In this document: positions 42,213 through 52,095 of the stretch, piece after piece
Layout: each line of letters opens with the position of its first letter
Position numbering within the stretch: position 1 is the first letter of the stretch
Position numbers and translations under genes: made by a program
The notes under the pieces: model-generated
Databases searched by the model: none
The model's input: the letters and a program-made list of their open reading frames with translations, nothing else
Told to the model about the DNA's origin: nothing
Source of the DNA: an uncultured Desulfobacter sp.
GTDB taxonomy: Bacteria > Desulfobacterota > Desulfobacteria > Desulfobacterales > Desulfobacteraceae
Assembly: GCF_963677125.1 (NCBI RefSeq)
Contig: NZ_OY781882.1
Location: 5,788,501 to 5,852,500, forward strand
DNA: 64,000 nucleotides
Direction: 5' to 3'

Positions 42213-44498
42213 CTATCCGTTTTTGCCGGGCCCGGCGTTCAGCATCTCGGCGGCATACCTGACCCGGGTCTGCTCCAGTAGGCGTTGGGCATAGGCGTTT
42301 GCCCGGGAAAAACGAGTCTCCATGACCGTGGCCTGGACGCGTGGCAGAAATTTGGGGTCCACGCTGAGGGTGGTGATACCCACCCCGATCAAAAAGGGGA
42401 TGTGCTTGGGGTCATGGGCCATCTCTCCGCATACGGATACATCGATGCCATGGTCGATCGCGGCCGTGGCTATTTTTGCAATGCCGCGGTTTACGGCGGG
42501 ATGATAGGGTATATAATGTTCAGCCACCAGTTTGTTACCCCGGTCCGCACCCAACATATACTGGATAAAGTCATTGGTGCCGATGGCAAAAAAATCTGCA
42601 AGTTGAGCAAATTCATCTATGGTGGCAAGCACAGAAGGCAGTTCAATCATGATGCCCACTTCAGGGTCGTTTTTGTGGGGCACACCTTCTTGTTCCATCT
42701 GACGAATACATTGCGCCATGACCTGTTTTGCCTCTAAAAATTCGTCAATGGAAGAGATTAATGGAAACATCAGGCGAACCTGTTGCCTGCCATGAGCGGC
42801 CCGTAAAATGGCTTTGATCTGGTTCCGGAAAATCTGGCGATGCTTTAAAGAAAAGCGAATGGAGCGCAGGCCCAAGGCCGGGTTGGCCTCCTGGATGAAA
42901 TCCGTGTGCTTTATGACCTTGTCTCCACCGGCATCCAGGGTGCGCACCGTGGTGATGGTGTCCGGTTCAGTCTTGTCAAACAGTCCTTTATAAATGAGGT
43001 ATTGTTCGTCTTCCGAAGGAAATCCGGAGCGGATCAAAAATGGAAATTCCGTACGGTAAAGGCCAATGCCTTCAGCTTTAAGTTCCCGGGCCAGGTGAAT
43101 TTCACTGAGCAGATTGATATTGGCAAGCAGCCGGATGCGTCTGTTGTCAAGGGTATGGGTCGCAGGTTGCATATCCCGGGTTTTTGCCCGGTTTTCCGCT
43201 TCCTGGTTGTCTTTGAATATGGCAAGGGTATTGTCGTCGGGATTGATGTAAATGTTGCCCTGGCCGGCATCCAGCAGCAACCGGGTGGTGTCGGGTAAGT
43301 CTATAAATACAGGATCATCGGCAATAATCAGGGGAATGGACAGGGACCGGGCAAGGATGGTGACATGGGAGGTTACGCCACCGCCCACCAGCACAATGCC
43401 CCGGATGCCGTCGGCGGTCAGTTTCATCATGTCCGAGGGGTAAATATCCTGGGTCACAAAGATTGTTCCCCGGTCAGGGGGGGTGGGGGTGTGTACCGCC
43501 TTGAGATGGGACAAAAGACGTATGCCCAAATCTTCCACATCCACGGCCTTTTCCTGCATATAGGCATTGGGATTATCCGAAAAAACTTTGATGTATTTCT
43601 GGACAGTCTGCTGGATGGCTGCCACAGGAGAGATGCTCTGTTCTATCAGGCTTTTCATTTTTCCCGTGAAATTTTTGTCTTTGAGCATCATAAAATGGGC
43701 CGTGAAGATCAAAGATTCGCTTTCCGGAAGACTTGCGGCAAATTTATCCTGCAGCAATTTTAATTCATCAATGGTTTTTCCCACGGCGGTTTGAAAGTCA
43801 GCCAGGCAGTAACTGATATCGGATGTGTCCGCCTCAAATAAAATGGCCTTACGTTTTCTTCTTGATGGCCGGATTGTGCCATAGGCCAAGCCGTATCCGT
43901 CGGATTTCCCCTTTATGAACGCAGGGAACTTTTTGGAAACAGTCTCTTCGCTTTCGTCTGTCTCTGCCGACTCCGGCTCCAGGGCCATGAGTAGTCTTGC
44001 ATTTTCAACCGCACCGGCCAGCTGGGTGGCAGCAGTCCTCAATGCACGCTCATCGAGCAGGGTAAAGTGGTCCATCTCCCGTTGCTGGACCACTAGAACG
44101 CCGATTTTCACGACCCCGCGCCGGATGGGCACGCAAAGAAAAGAGTTAAAGGGATCTTCTCCGGCATTGTCGAAATATTTGAACCCCGGACTTGTTCTGG
44201 CGTTTCCCACCCGTAGAACTTGGTCCCGGGAAAAGCATTGACCCACCAGGCCTTCTCCGGGCAGCATACGGATTTGGTTAACAGCTTCGGGTTTCAGGCC
44301 CCGGGTGGCTTTCAGGACCAGGTCTTTGGATCGGTAGTCAAACAGGTATATGGAGCAGACATGGGCTTGCAGATGCTTGGCCACGAGTTCGCTGGCGCCG
44401 GTTAGAAAGGCTTCTATGTCTGATCCGCTGGTGATGATGGAGGCAAGTTCCCCCATGTCGAACAGCAGGTTAAGATGGTCAGGTTCTTTTTTATTCAT
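42213..44498 (-). CDS. ptsP: Phosphoenolpyruvate-protein phosphotransferase PtsP (EI-Ntr)
   Basis: A 761-residue cytoplasmic enzyme that starts the nitrogen-type PTS chain by moving phosphate from phosphoenolpyruvate to its own histidine. An N-terminal GAF domain covers about 15-165. The EI N-terminal domain starts near 190, with phospho-His H378 in GGGVTSHVTILARSLSIPLI. The PEP-binding TIM barrel covers about 460-740, with GIGLYRTEFPFL, NPALGLRSIRFSLKHRQIF, MFPLISSIDEF, FFAIGTNDFIQYMLGADRGN and the cysteine in SVCGEMAHDP. GAF plus EI is the PtsP arrangement. Partner proteins NPr and EIIA-Ntr are not in the window. Confidence 0.95.
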   Translation of the reverse strand: MNKKEPDHLNLLFDMGELASIITSGSDIEAFLTGASELVAKHLQAHVCSIYLFDYRSKDLVLKATRGLKPEAVNQIRMLPGEGLVGQCFSRDQVLRVGNARTSPGFKYFDNAGEDPFNSFLCVPIRRGVVKIGVLVVQQREMDHFTLLDERALRTAATQLAGAVENARLLMALEPESAETDESEETVSKKFPAFIKGKSDGYGLAYGTIRPSRRKRKAILFEADTSDISYCLADFQTAVGKTIDELKLLQDKFAASLPESESLIFTAHFMMLKDKNFTGKMKSLIEQSISPVAAIQQTVQKYIKVFSDNPNAYMQEKAVDVEDLGIRLLSHLKAVHTPTPPDRGTIFVTQDIYPSDMMKLTADGIRGIVLVGGGVTSHVTILARSLSIPLIIADDPVFIDLPDTTRLLLDAGQGNIYINPDDNTLAIFKDNQEAENRAKTRDMQPATHTLDNRRIRLLANINLLSEIHLARELKAEGIGLYRTEFPFLIRSGFPSEDEQYLIYKGLFDKTEPDTITTVRTLDAGGDKVIKHTDFIQEANPALGLRSIRFSLKHRQIFRNQIKAILRAAHGRQQVRLMFPLISSIDEFLEAKQVMAQCIRQMEQEGVPHKNDPEVGIMIELPSVLATIDEFAQLADFFAIGTNDFIQYMLGADRGNKLVAEHYIPYHPAVNRGIAKIATAAIDHGIDVSVCGEMAHDPKHIPFLIGVGITTLSVDPKFLPRVQATVMETRFSRANAYAQRLLEQTRVRYAAEMLNAGPGKNG

Positions 44499-44542
44499 AT
44501 TTTTTTAGCTGTTATACAGACGTTAGGCCTGCCTCCAATGCA

Positions 44543-44799
44543 ATTTATTCACAATGCCAGGCTATAATTTAATTTGAAACAGTTCAATATTCAACGAAAA
44601 AAGAGAAGCCCCAAAAGAGTTGGAAACAATTGCAGGCTTTTTTAGCAAATTGGGGGGTGATGTGTGTGTGCTCACGTATCTTCGCGATGTGTCTTTTTTC
44701 GTAAAATCGTCGAGTGGTTCGTTGAAATCGTATTGTTTTTCGATTTGTTGCGAAAAAATATTTACAATGATTCCAGGCTGTAATATATTTATTAAACAG
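44543..44799. repeat. Imperfect direct repeats in the ptsP / chemoreceptor gap
   Basis: A ~40-base segment at 44543-44582 containing CCAGGCTATAATTTAATT recurs at 44758-44799 as CCAGGCTGTAATATATTT, both ending AAACAG. Around them GGCCTGCCTCCAATGC (44527) and GGCGTTGGAGGCTTAGGCC (44859) are roughly inverted. The 408-base gap 44499-44906 holds no gene I can support. Confidence 0.5.
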
Positions 44800-44906
44800 T
44801 GACTCAATTATTCTCAATTATTTGAAATTTCGTTTAATCCAAAGATTCTTAATTTTTAGGCGTTGGAGGCTTAGGCCGGCGCGAAACAACATGAGGAGAA
44901 TTATTC

Positions 44907-47078
44907 ATGAATTTTAAATCCGTCAGGATGAAAATTGCTGGTCTGGCAGGTATATGTCTTATTTTATCATCTGTTATTCTCGTTGGTTACGGTTTGTATT
45001 CCGGCGCAGCAAGCCGTAATATGGTTAAGCTAAGAGTGTCTTCTCTGGTTGAAGCCCAAGCGCTTGACGGTCTGAAGAATCTGGCCGGCAACTATGCCGG
45101 ACAAATTCAGGTTCAATTCCAAGTGGCTTTGGACGCGGCCAGGACCATGGCAGATGTCTTCATGGTCTCTAAATCCAGGGAAAACGGCAACCTGGAAGTG
45201 GGAAGAGACCAGCTTAATGCGATTTTGTTGGAGGTGCTCAAAAAGAATCCAAATTTCAACGGAACGTATTCCTGTTGGGAACCCAATGCCATAGACGGCC
45301 AAGATGACATGTTTCAAACGGGCCGGGACGGAAACAATGCGATTACCGGGCGTTTTACACCGTATTGGACCCGGGATCAAAGCGGCAATATCGCGGTACA
45401 GCCTTTAGTGGAATACGATACCATGGATAAGCACCCCAACGGTGTTCTTAAGGGCGGCTGGTATATTGTTCCCAGGCAGGAGCATAAGGAAAGTGTCCTG
45501 GCCCCGCTTCCCTATATCGTCCAGGGTAAGCAGGTATGGCTGGCAACCTTGTCGGTACCCATATTGGTGGGGGATAAGTTTTATGGTGTGGCCGGCACCG
45601 ATTATAATCTCGATTTCGTCCAGAAATTATCCGAAAGCGTTGACAAAGAGCTGTTCGACGGGAAAGGTGGCGTCACGATTATCAGTGATATGGGACTGAT
45701 CGTGGCGGACAGCGAAAAGCCGGAGCTGATCGGCAAGCATTTAAAAAATCTCATTCCTCAAGACTGGCAGACTTATGTGGACGATGTCAAGGCCGGAAAG
45801 AGCGCTGCGACGCTTAACGAAAAAGAGCGTTCTTTCGAAGTTCTCTCTACCATCGAATTGGGCAGAACAGGGAAGCCTTGGGGGCTAATGATCCGGATCT
45901 CCCAGGAGACAGTGCTGGCCGCCGCCAATGCCCTGTACGATGATTTAGCCGCAGAGGCCCGGAGCAGCAGCATCATGCAGGTCGTGGTGGGGCTTGTCAT
46001 TGCCGTGATTGCCATACTTTTGCTCTGGTTCGCAGCCGGTGGGATCGTAAAACCCATCCGAAGCACAGTGGATATGCTTAAAGATATTGCAGAAGGTGAA
46101 GGTGATCTGACCAAACGTCTGGATATCAAGGCCAAAGACGAAATCGGCGAACTGGCCCACTGGTTTAATCTGTTCATGGAGAGCCTCCAGCAGCTGATTC
46201 GGCAAATCGTCTCCGATGCCGGGTCCCTGAATACCAGTTCGGGAGATCTTTCGGATATTGCCGTTAAAATGACAGATGGCGCAGAATCCATGGCTACCAG
46301 ATCAAAAGCCGTAACATCCGGTGCCGAAGAGGTCAGTTCCAACATGATGAGCCTGGCGTCTTCCAGTGAAGAGGCGGCCTCTAATGTTAATATGGTTGCT
46401 GCCGCCACCGAGGAGATGACCTCAACAATCAGTGAAATTGCACGAAAAACGGAAACTTCCCGGACTATTTCGGAATCCGCCGTTTCAAAGGCTGGTGATG
46501 TGTCCGAAAAACTGGGCCGTTTAGGGGATGGTGCCCAGGAAATCAGCAAGGTTACGGAAGTTATTTCAGATATTTCAGAACAGATCAATTTGCTGGCTCT
46601 GAACGCAACCATTGAGGCTGCCCGGGCCGGTGAGGCCGGCAAAGGATTTACGGTTGTGGCATCTGAAATTAAGGATCTTGCAAAGCAGACCGCAGAAGCC
46701 ACCGAATCGGTTAAAGTACAGATCGGCAATGTCCAGGGAGCCACCGACGAGACTGTTTCCGAAGTCGGGCAGATACTCGACATTATAAAGGAGGTCAGCG
46801 AGATTGTTGCGTCGATTTCCCAGGAAGTGGAGAGCCAGGCAACCGTAACCCAGGAAATTTCCCAGAATATTTCCCAAACCTCCGAGGGTATTCAAAACGT
46901 GAATGAGAATGTGAACCGCAGTTCTGATCTGATCGGTTCCATAACAGAGGAAATTTCAGAGGTCGATCAGTCTGTACAGGGGGTGTCTGAGTCCATTGCA
47001 GAAGTGAACCTGAAAGCCGAAGAGTTAACCGCACTTTCCGAAAAATTGCATGAACTTGTGGGTAAGTTTAAAGTATAA
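44907..47078 (+). CDS. Methyl-accepting chemotaxis protein with double-Cache sensor domain
   Basis: A 723-residue chemoreceptor. Helix 1 is near 10-30 and helix 2 near 350-375. The periplasmic part has the dCache_1 pattern (NGTYSCWEPNAIDGQDD, GRFTPYWTRDQSGN, GGWYIVPRQEHKESVLAP), typical of domains that bind amino acids or small acids. HAMP follows at about 375-430 (DLTKRLDIKAKDEIGELAHW), then the signalling domain with tip ISEQINLLALNATIEAARAG around residue 560. It works with CheW and CheA at the inner membrane. TGAGGAGAA precedes the ATG. Copy B of the MITE-like repeat lies 23 bases after its stop. Confidence 0.94.
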   Translation: MNFKSVRMKIAGLAGICLILSSVILVGYGLYSGAASRNMVKLRVSSLVEAQALDGLKNLAGNYAGQIQVQFQVALDAARTMADVFMVSKSRENGNLEVGRDQLNAILLEVLKKNPNFNGTYSCWEPNAIDGQDDMFQTGRDGNNAITGRFTPYWTRDQSGNIAVQPLVEYDTMDKHPNGVLKGGWYIVPRQEHKESVLAPLPYIVQGKQVWLATLSVPILVGDKFYGVAGTDYNLDFVQKLSESVDKELFDGKGGVTIISDMGLIVADSEKPELIGKHLKNLIPQDWQTYVDDVKAGKSAATLNEKERSFEVLSTIELGRTGKPWGLMIRISQETVLAAANALYDDLAAEARSSSIMQVVVGLVIAVIAILLLWFAAGGIVKPIRSTVDMLKDIAEGEGDLTKRLDIKAKDEIGELAHWFNLFMESLQQLIRQIVSDAGSLNTSSGDLSDIAVKMTDGAESMATRSKAVTSGAEEVSSNMMSLASSSEEAASNVNMVAAATEEMTSTISEIARKTETSRTISESAVSKAGDVSEKLGRLGDGAQEISKVTEVISDISEQINLLALNATIEAARAGEAGKGFTVVASEIKDLAKQTAEATESVKVQIGNVQGATDETVSEVGQILDIIKEVSEIVASISQEVESQATVTQEISQNISQTSEGIQNVNENVNRSSDLIGSITEEISEVDQSVQGVSESIAEVNLKAEELTALSEKLHELVGKFKV

Positions 47079-47100
47079 TTGTTTGATTGATTCAGACATT

Positions 47101-47245
47101 AGTGTCTGAACGAAAACCTGGAAATTTTGTCGAGTACAAGGCGGGGCAAAAATTTTAACCGGAGGAATACATGGCGTATTTCGAGGATTAAAATTTGCGA
47201 CCAACGAAGTAATCGGCAAAATTTACGGTTTTCGGTCGGGCACTA
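47101..47245 (+). repeat. Palindromic MITE-like repeat, copy B (145 bp)
   Basis: Starts AGTGTCTGAACGAAAACC and ends GGTTTTCGGTCGGGCACT, which are inverted repeats of each other with a few mismatches. Inner arms AAATTTTAACC and AGGATTAAAATTT are also complementary. Almost identical to copy C (55901-56044), more distant from copy A. Confidence 0.9.
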
Positions 47246-47250
47246 CATTA

Positions 47251-47293
47251 AGAAGGCGGAAAAAAAGTGTATTGTCCTTTTTTTCCGCCTTCT
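47251..47293. terminator. Bidirectional intrinsic terminator, chemoreceptor / rubrerythrin
   Basis: AGAAGGCGGAAAAAAAG (47251-47267) is exactly complementary to CTTTTTTTCCGCCTTCT (47277-47293). The stem has T/A runs on both strands and lies between convergent genes. Confidence 0.8.
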
Positions 47294-47344
47294 TTGATTT
47301 CTACGTTGTTTTCCCTATACCCCCCGGAACCGGCAAGGATTCAA

Positions 47345-47845
47345 TTAGTCAATCTGAACAAATTTGGATTGCTTGGCCGAGCATATCGGACATTTTTCGG
47401 GCGCGGTACCCAGTTCAATGTAACCGCAGATCGGACACAGGTAAAATTCGCTGACATCCAAGTCAACACCGTTTTTAACAGCTTCCAGGGCTTTTGTGTA
47501 GAGGTTGGCATGCACTTCTTCGGCGCCTAAAGCAAATTTAAACATGATTTTGGCTTTATGGCCGTCCGCTTCCGCCTGTTCCAGCATGGGTGGGTACATG
47601 CTGGTGAACTCATCGGTTTCGCCGTCAATAGCGGCCTGGAGATTATCGGCGGTTGACGCGATTTTACCCAAGGCGGCCAGGTGACCCTCGGCATGAATCC
47701 GTTCCGCTTCGGCAGTGGTTTTAAACAGTTTTGAGATATTTTTAAATCCTTCTTTTTCTGCTTTTTTGGCAAAGGCTCTGTATTTCTGGTTAGCCTGGCT
47801 TTCACCTGCGAACGCCTCTTTTAAATTGTCATTGGTAGTTGCCAT
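47345..47845 (-). CDS. rbr: Rubrerythrin
   Basis: A 166-residue peroxide-reducing protein of anaerobes. The N-terminal ferritin-like di-iron domain carries FAGESQANQKYRAFAKKAEK and TTAEAERIHAEGHLAALG, then EQAEADGHKAKIMFKFALGA and GAEEVHANLYTKALEAV. The C-terminal rubredoxin domain has FYLCPICGYIELG and PEKCPICSAKQSKF (about 137-157) binding one iron. Length is typical for the shorter class. It reduces hydrogen peroxide with electrons from rubredoxin or NADH-linked donors in the cytoplasm. GGAGG lies 7 bases before the ATG. It fits the ferritin and peroxidase genes nearby as oxygen protection. Confidence 0.96.
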   Translation of the reverse strand: MATTNDNLKEAFAGESQANQKYRAFAKKAEKEGFKNISKLFKTTAEAERIHAEGHLAALGKIASTADNLQAAIDGETDEFTSMYPPMLEQAEADGHKAKIMFKFALGAEEVHANLYTKALEAVKNGVDLDVSEFYLCPICGYIELGTAPEKCPICSAKQSKFVQID

Positions 47846-47955
47846 TCTTGCCTCCTTATTTAATAAATTGATAAAAATCTGAAACGAATTGTCTCTGTAT
47901 CATGCTTTGCTTTTTTACTATTTTCTTAAATGATTATCAATCATTGTATAAACGA

Positions 47956-50900
47956 TCAATTTCGAACAAGGCTGGAGAGTTGCTCAATCACTCTGGGAAA
48001 GCATTTCAAGGTATTGGGAAGCGACGCCATGTCGAATGTTTGGGCCTGCTTGGCCACGGCTTGCCCCCATAAATGCAGTGGGGCATAATCATATGTCTGT
48101 CCCAGTTCGACAATCTCTTGGGCAAAGGTTTCAACATTGCTGATTATCATGGTTTTATTCAAATACTCCCACCGCCCTAACATGTCGTCATTAAGCTGGT
48201 CAAGCAATTCCTTGAGTTTTTTCTGTGACATGGGTGTATAGTTCAAGGCTGGAGAGAAAGAAAGGTTCCGGCGCTCCATTTTATCTGTGGATTCAGCCAT
48301 AATAGTTTCACAGGGCTGGGGTTTTCTCTTCATGTCACCCCTTTTTACATTTGGAATGGTTACCTGAAAGCAACTGCCTTTTTCCGGGGTTGATTCCACG
48401 TCAATGGTGCCGCCCATGGCTTCCACTATTTTTTTGGATATGGAAAGCCCAATGCCTGTTCCGCCGTAGGTATGAAAATTCTGGCCCTTTTGCTGGCTGA
48501 ACCTTTCGAAGATCCGTTCCCTCTGGTCTCGGGCAATGCCAATGCCGCTGTCTTCGATGATGAAGAACAGTTCTGAAAATTCTGCCTCTTTTTCAAAATG
48601 CTGAGACCCTGCTGTGAGTTTAACAAAGCCCGATGAGGTAAATTTGATGGCGTTCCCTGTTATATTCATCAAAACCTGCCTGAGCCTGACCCTGTCCAGG
48701 ACGATACTTGGCGGGACATTTTTTTTCAGCTCCACAGAAAATTCAAGCCCTTTGATCTGGGCTGCATTCGTGTAAATTTGGTTGAGTTCCTTGAGCAGCC
48801 CTTCAAGGTTAAAGGTTTCATATTTCAAAGGAAAGCTGCCGGATTCCGCCTTTGACAGATCAAGGATGTCGTTTAGCATTGCCAGAAGTGAATTCCCGGC
48901 AGAACGGATTGTGGCGACATACTCTTTCATGGTCTCATCCTGGACCTCTTTGTAAATGATGTCGGAAAATCCGATGACCAGGTTCAAAGGCGTCCGGATT
49001 TCATGGCTCATATTGGCCAGGAATTCGCCTTTGGCCTGGCTGGCTGCCTCGGCCTTATCCTTTGCCTCATTGAGTGCCAGGGTTCGCTCCTTAACCATCT
49101 CTTCAAGTCGCTGCTTGTTTTTAACAAGTTCGTTCTCCACCTGGTCCTGTTTTTTGAGTAATTCGGATTTCATCTTGTCAATGGCGCGGAGCTGCTCGGT
49201 TTCCTGCTTTTCTTTTTGCAGCTTTTTTTCCTGGATCTTTATTTTTTTTTCTACACCCTTGTGGGCGAGCCGCCAACCCCCAAACCAGATCCCGATGCAG
49301 GCAATAAAATAGGCTGCATAAGCCCAGGTTTGTTTCCAGGGCGGGTTATCCACCTGGATTTTAATGGATTTGCCCGTTTGGTTCCATATCCCATTGTTGT
49401 TGCTGCCCAACAGGTGCAGGGTATAGGTCCCGCCCGGCAGGTTCGTGTATTTGCCGTAACGGCGATTTTGGGTCCGGTTCCATTGGGTTTCAAATCCTTC
49501 AAGAAAATAGGCATATTCATTGTTCCCGGGACGGGTGAAATTCAGGACTGAAAATTCAAATTCAAAAAAATTTTTTTGCCAGGGCAGATGGATACTTTGA
49601 ATAATTTCCGGAGCACTATCAATGTTGAGCGGTCTTCCTCCTTGTTCAAGGGAAATCAGTATCACAGGCGGAACATAGGGGTTTTTTAAGATTCGATCCG
49701 GGTGGAAACGGTTTACACCTGAAAGGCCGGAAAACCACAGGTCTCCCTCCCGGCTTCTTAGCGCACTGGTGGGAAAAACACTGAACCGGTCTCCCTGGAG
49801 GCCATCTTTCTCTGAGTAATGATCCAGAACCTTTTGGGTTTTGGGATCAAAGAGATATAGTCCGTTATCGGAACTTAGCCAAAGGCGTCCTTTGTGATCT
49901 TCCTGTATGGCACGTATGGCTCTGGGGGGCAGGCCCTGAGCCTCTGTCAGTGGTGTAAATACACCGCTTTTTCTGTCAAGCAGATGCAAGCCGCCGTCTT
50001 CGGTACTTACCCAGAATCGTCCCTTTACATCCTCATGGCAGTCATTGATATTGTTACCCCGAAGCCCGTTTTCCCCTTGCATAAAACGGTAAAACGTATC
50101 CGTGCCCCGATCATAATAGTTCAGCCCTCCTTTTGTACAAATCCACAGCGTCCCATTTTGGTCTTCAACCAGGGTCAATACCACGTTGTTGCTTAAACTT
50201 CGGGGATCGGCTCGATCATGGGTAAACTGATGGAACCGGCCTGTCTTTTTACTAAATCGGAACAGACCATTTTCCTGTGTGCCGAACCAGAGCAGGTCTG
50301 GATTGAGACTGTCCTGGATCAGGCTTCTGGGCGGCGTCCCGGCGACTATTGTATTTTGGTAGGTCGCTTTTATGGTTCGACTCTCCCGGTTGTATACATT
50401 CAAGGATCCGTTTCCTGACCCCACCCAGAAGCGGCCGGCATTATCTTCGCACATGGAATATACCGAAGAAATGGCCGGCAGCGTTTGTTTAACCGGGCCT
50501 GCCCTGGAAAAGTCATCTGTCTCTGGATTGAAATGGGAGAGCCCGCCTTGACTTCCGCCGGCAACCCAAATCGTGTCCCGGCTGTCCTGAAAGAGCATGA
50601 TCACCGAATTGGATCCCAGGCTTGTGTTGTCCCTGGCATTGTGACGGTAGACGGCAAACTGATGGGCAAAGCTGTCCCAGGCATCCACAGGCCCGGTATT
50701 TTCCACGGTCCAGATAATGCCCTGGCGATCCATGAAAAGATCCATGATTTTGTCCCCCTTGGGGCTCAAGGGATTATCCGGATCATGACGCAGGGACGTG
50801 AAGGTCTCTGAGTCGGTGTTAAAAATTTCCAGCCCAACCGGGGCGGTAAAGGAGTGGGATATCCAGATATCTGATTTCCCGTTGGACATAAGGGCATAGA

Positions 50901-51804
50901 CATAGTTGCTGGCCAACCCCTGCGGGTTATGTGGATCGTGGGTAAATTGGCGGGTCTCAAGGGTTTGGGGGTCCAGACGAAAGAGTCCGGCCCTAGCGGT
51001 GCTGATCCAGAGCAATCCCTTGGGATCCTGGATGATACAGTTGATACAGCCGGGACCAAAATTTTTTGAGGCTTCCGGGAATTGCCTGCTAAAAGTCCCC
51101 AAAGAAATTTGGGTAATACGTCCTGTTTTTTTATTCAGACGGTTCAGTTCACCGGTCTTGGTTCCGGCCCACACGTTGTTTTCCCGGTCAACAAAGACGG
51201 TAAAAATATCTCCGTGACTTAAGGTGTTGGAATTCTGGGATTCGGCAAGATAGCGGACAAAAGTCTCTTTAATTGGGTCGTAGCAATTTAAGCCTTTTTG
51301 GGTTCCTGCCCAGATCTTCCCGTTTTGGTCTTCGGCAATGGTTCTGGGGGCCCAGTTAAAAAAGTCCGAGCTGATGCTGTCCGGATTGTCAGGATCATGC
51401 TGTAGATGGATAAATCTGTTCAAGCGTTTATTGTAACAATTCAACCCCCCGCCCATGGTGGCCACCCAGATCCGAAAACCGGAACTGTCGGCAAACACAC
51501 AGGGTGCAATGTCGTTGCTCAAAGAATCCGGGCCGGATGCGAACCGCTTCACCTTATACCCATCCCACCGGACTATCCCTTCGGGGGTTCCCACCCAGAT
51601 AAACCCGTCCTGGTCCTGGGTCAGACCGCAATTATAGGACCCTGTATCAAAGGGATGGGAGAACATGGCCCTGAAAGCTAGTGATATCGATGGGGTGCAG
51701 AAAATCAACCAGAATATCGGGGTCAGTAAAAGCCCAAGACTGCCTGCGCGTCCATGGAAGAGATGAAAGTTATTTTTACACCATTGTCCCCTGAATACTG
51801 TCAT
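47956..51804 (-). CDS. Large sensor histidine kinase with beta-propeller periplasmic domain
   Basis: A 1282-residue membrane sensor of the two-component type with propeller repeats. A signal anchor (about 22-45) precedes at least ten repeats of the regulator-propeller motif (QDQDGFIWVGTPEGIVRWDG, EDQNGKIWAGTQKGLNCYDP, EDHKGRLWLSSDNGLYLFDP). A Y_Y_Y domain follows near 775-840 (NEYAYFLEGFETQWN) and a transmembrane helix near 845-865, then a coiled coil. The HisKA phospho-His is H934 (LANMSHEIRTPLN). The HATPase has EDSGIGI and GGTGIGLSISKKIVEAMGG. The last ~70 residues (ELLDQLNDDMLGRWEYLNKT) are a helical tail without receiver or HPt histidine. The ligand is unknown. The start has a weak ribosome site. 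Confidence 0.93.
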   Translation of the reverse strand: MTVFRGQWCKNNFHLFHGRAGSLGLLLTPIFWLIFCTPSISLAFRAMFSHPFDTGSYNCGLTQDQDGFIWVGTPEGIVRWDGYKVKRFASGPDSLSNDIAPCVFADSSGFRIWVATMGGGLNCYNKRLNRFIHLQHDPDNPDSISSDFFNWAPRTIAEDQNGKIWAGTQKGLNCYDPIKETFVRYLAESQNSNTLSHGDIFTVFVDRENNVWAGTKTGELNRLNKKTGRITQISLGTFSRQFPEASKNFGPGCINCIIQDPKGLLWISTARAGLFRLDPQTLETRQFTHDPHNPQGLASNYVYALMSNGKSDIWISHSFTAPVGLEIFNTDSETFTSLRHDPDNPLSPKGDKIMDLFMDRQGIIWTVENTGPVDAWDSFAHQFAVYRHNARDNTSLGSNSVIMLFQDSRDTIWVAGGSQGGLSHFNPETDDFSRAGPVKQTLPAISSVYSMCEDNAGRFWVGSGNGSLNVYNRESRTIKATYQNTIVAGTPPRSLIQDSLNPDLLWFGTQENGLFRFSKKTGRFHQFTHDRADPRSLSNNVVLTLVEDQNGTLWICTKGGLNYYDRGTDTFYRFMQGENGLRGNNINDCHEDVKGRFWVSTEDGGLHLLDRKSGVFTPLTEAQGLPPRAIRAIQEDHKGRLWLSSDNGLYLFDPKTQKVLDHYSEKDGLQGDRFSVFPTSALRSREGDLWFSGLSGVNRFHPDRILKNPYVPPVILISLEQGGRPLNIDSAPEIIQSIHLPWQKNFFEFEFSVLNFTRPGNNEYAYFLEGFETQWNRTQNRRYGKYTNLPGGTYTLHLLGSNNNGIWNQTGKSIKIQVDNPPWKQTWAYAAYFIACIGIWFGGWRLAHKGVEKKIKIQEKKLQKEKQETEQLRAIDKMKSELLKKQDQVENELVKNKQRLEEMVKERTLALNEAKDKAEAASQAKGEFLANMSHEIRTPLNLVIGFSDIIYKEVQDETMKEYVATIRSAGNSLLAMLNDILDLSKAESGSFPLKYETFNLEGLLKELNQIYTNAAQIKGLEFSVELKKNVPPSIVLDRVRLRQVLMNITGNAIKFTSSGFVKLTAGSQHFEKEAEFSELFFIIEDSGIGIARDQRERIFERFSQQKGQNFHTYGGTGIGLSISKKIVEAMGGTIDVESTPEKGSCFQVTIPNVKRGDMKRKPQPCETIMAESTDKMERRNLSFSPALNYTPMSQKKLKELLDQLNDDMLGRWEYLNKTMIISNVETFAQEIVELGQTYDYAPLHLWGQAVAKQAQTFDMASLPNTLKCFPRVIEQLSSLVRN

Positions 51805-52095
51805 GATTTAAAGTGCTTGCAGCTTATCAATTCCCGCATAGGACTCATTTATGGTCCGTGGCGCAATAATCTTGAATTTCATAGTTCTTTTTCCAGGCAT
51901 CATCATGGAACTTCTATTTTTTATTTATTCAGCAATCTCCTTCTAAAACACGGTGTTCAGGATATTCAGGTCGGTTGAGTTTGTGCTGACTTGTCTACCT
52001 GATGCGGGCCGTAACCGTTCTCTAAGGTTGCTTGATCGTGAAAGCTACCATAAAATGATAGGTATTGCCAGAACCATGTAAGTCCAAAACAGGGA
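51805..52095. other. Intergenic sequence upstream of the large sensor kinase
   Basis: About 290 bases with no supportable gene. Both strands have frequent stops. It should contain the promoter of the kinase gene (minus strand); no clear box is seen. Together with the palindromic element at 52096-52223 it fills the 541-base gap to the hydrolase gene. Confidence 0.4.
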
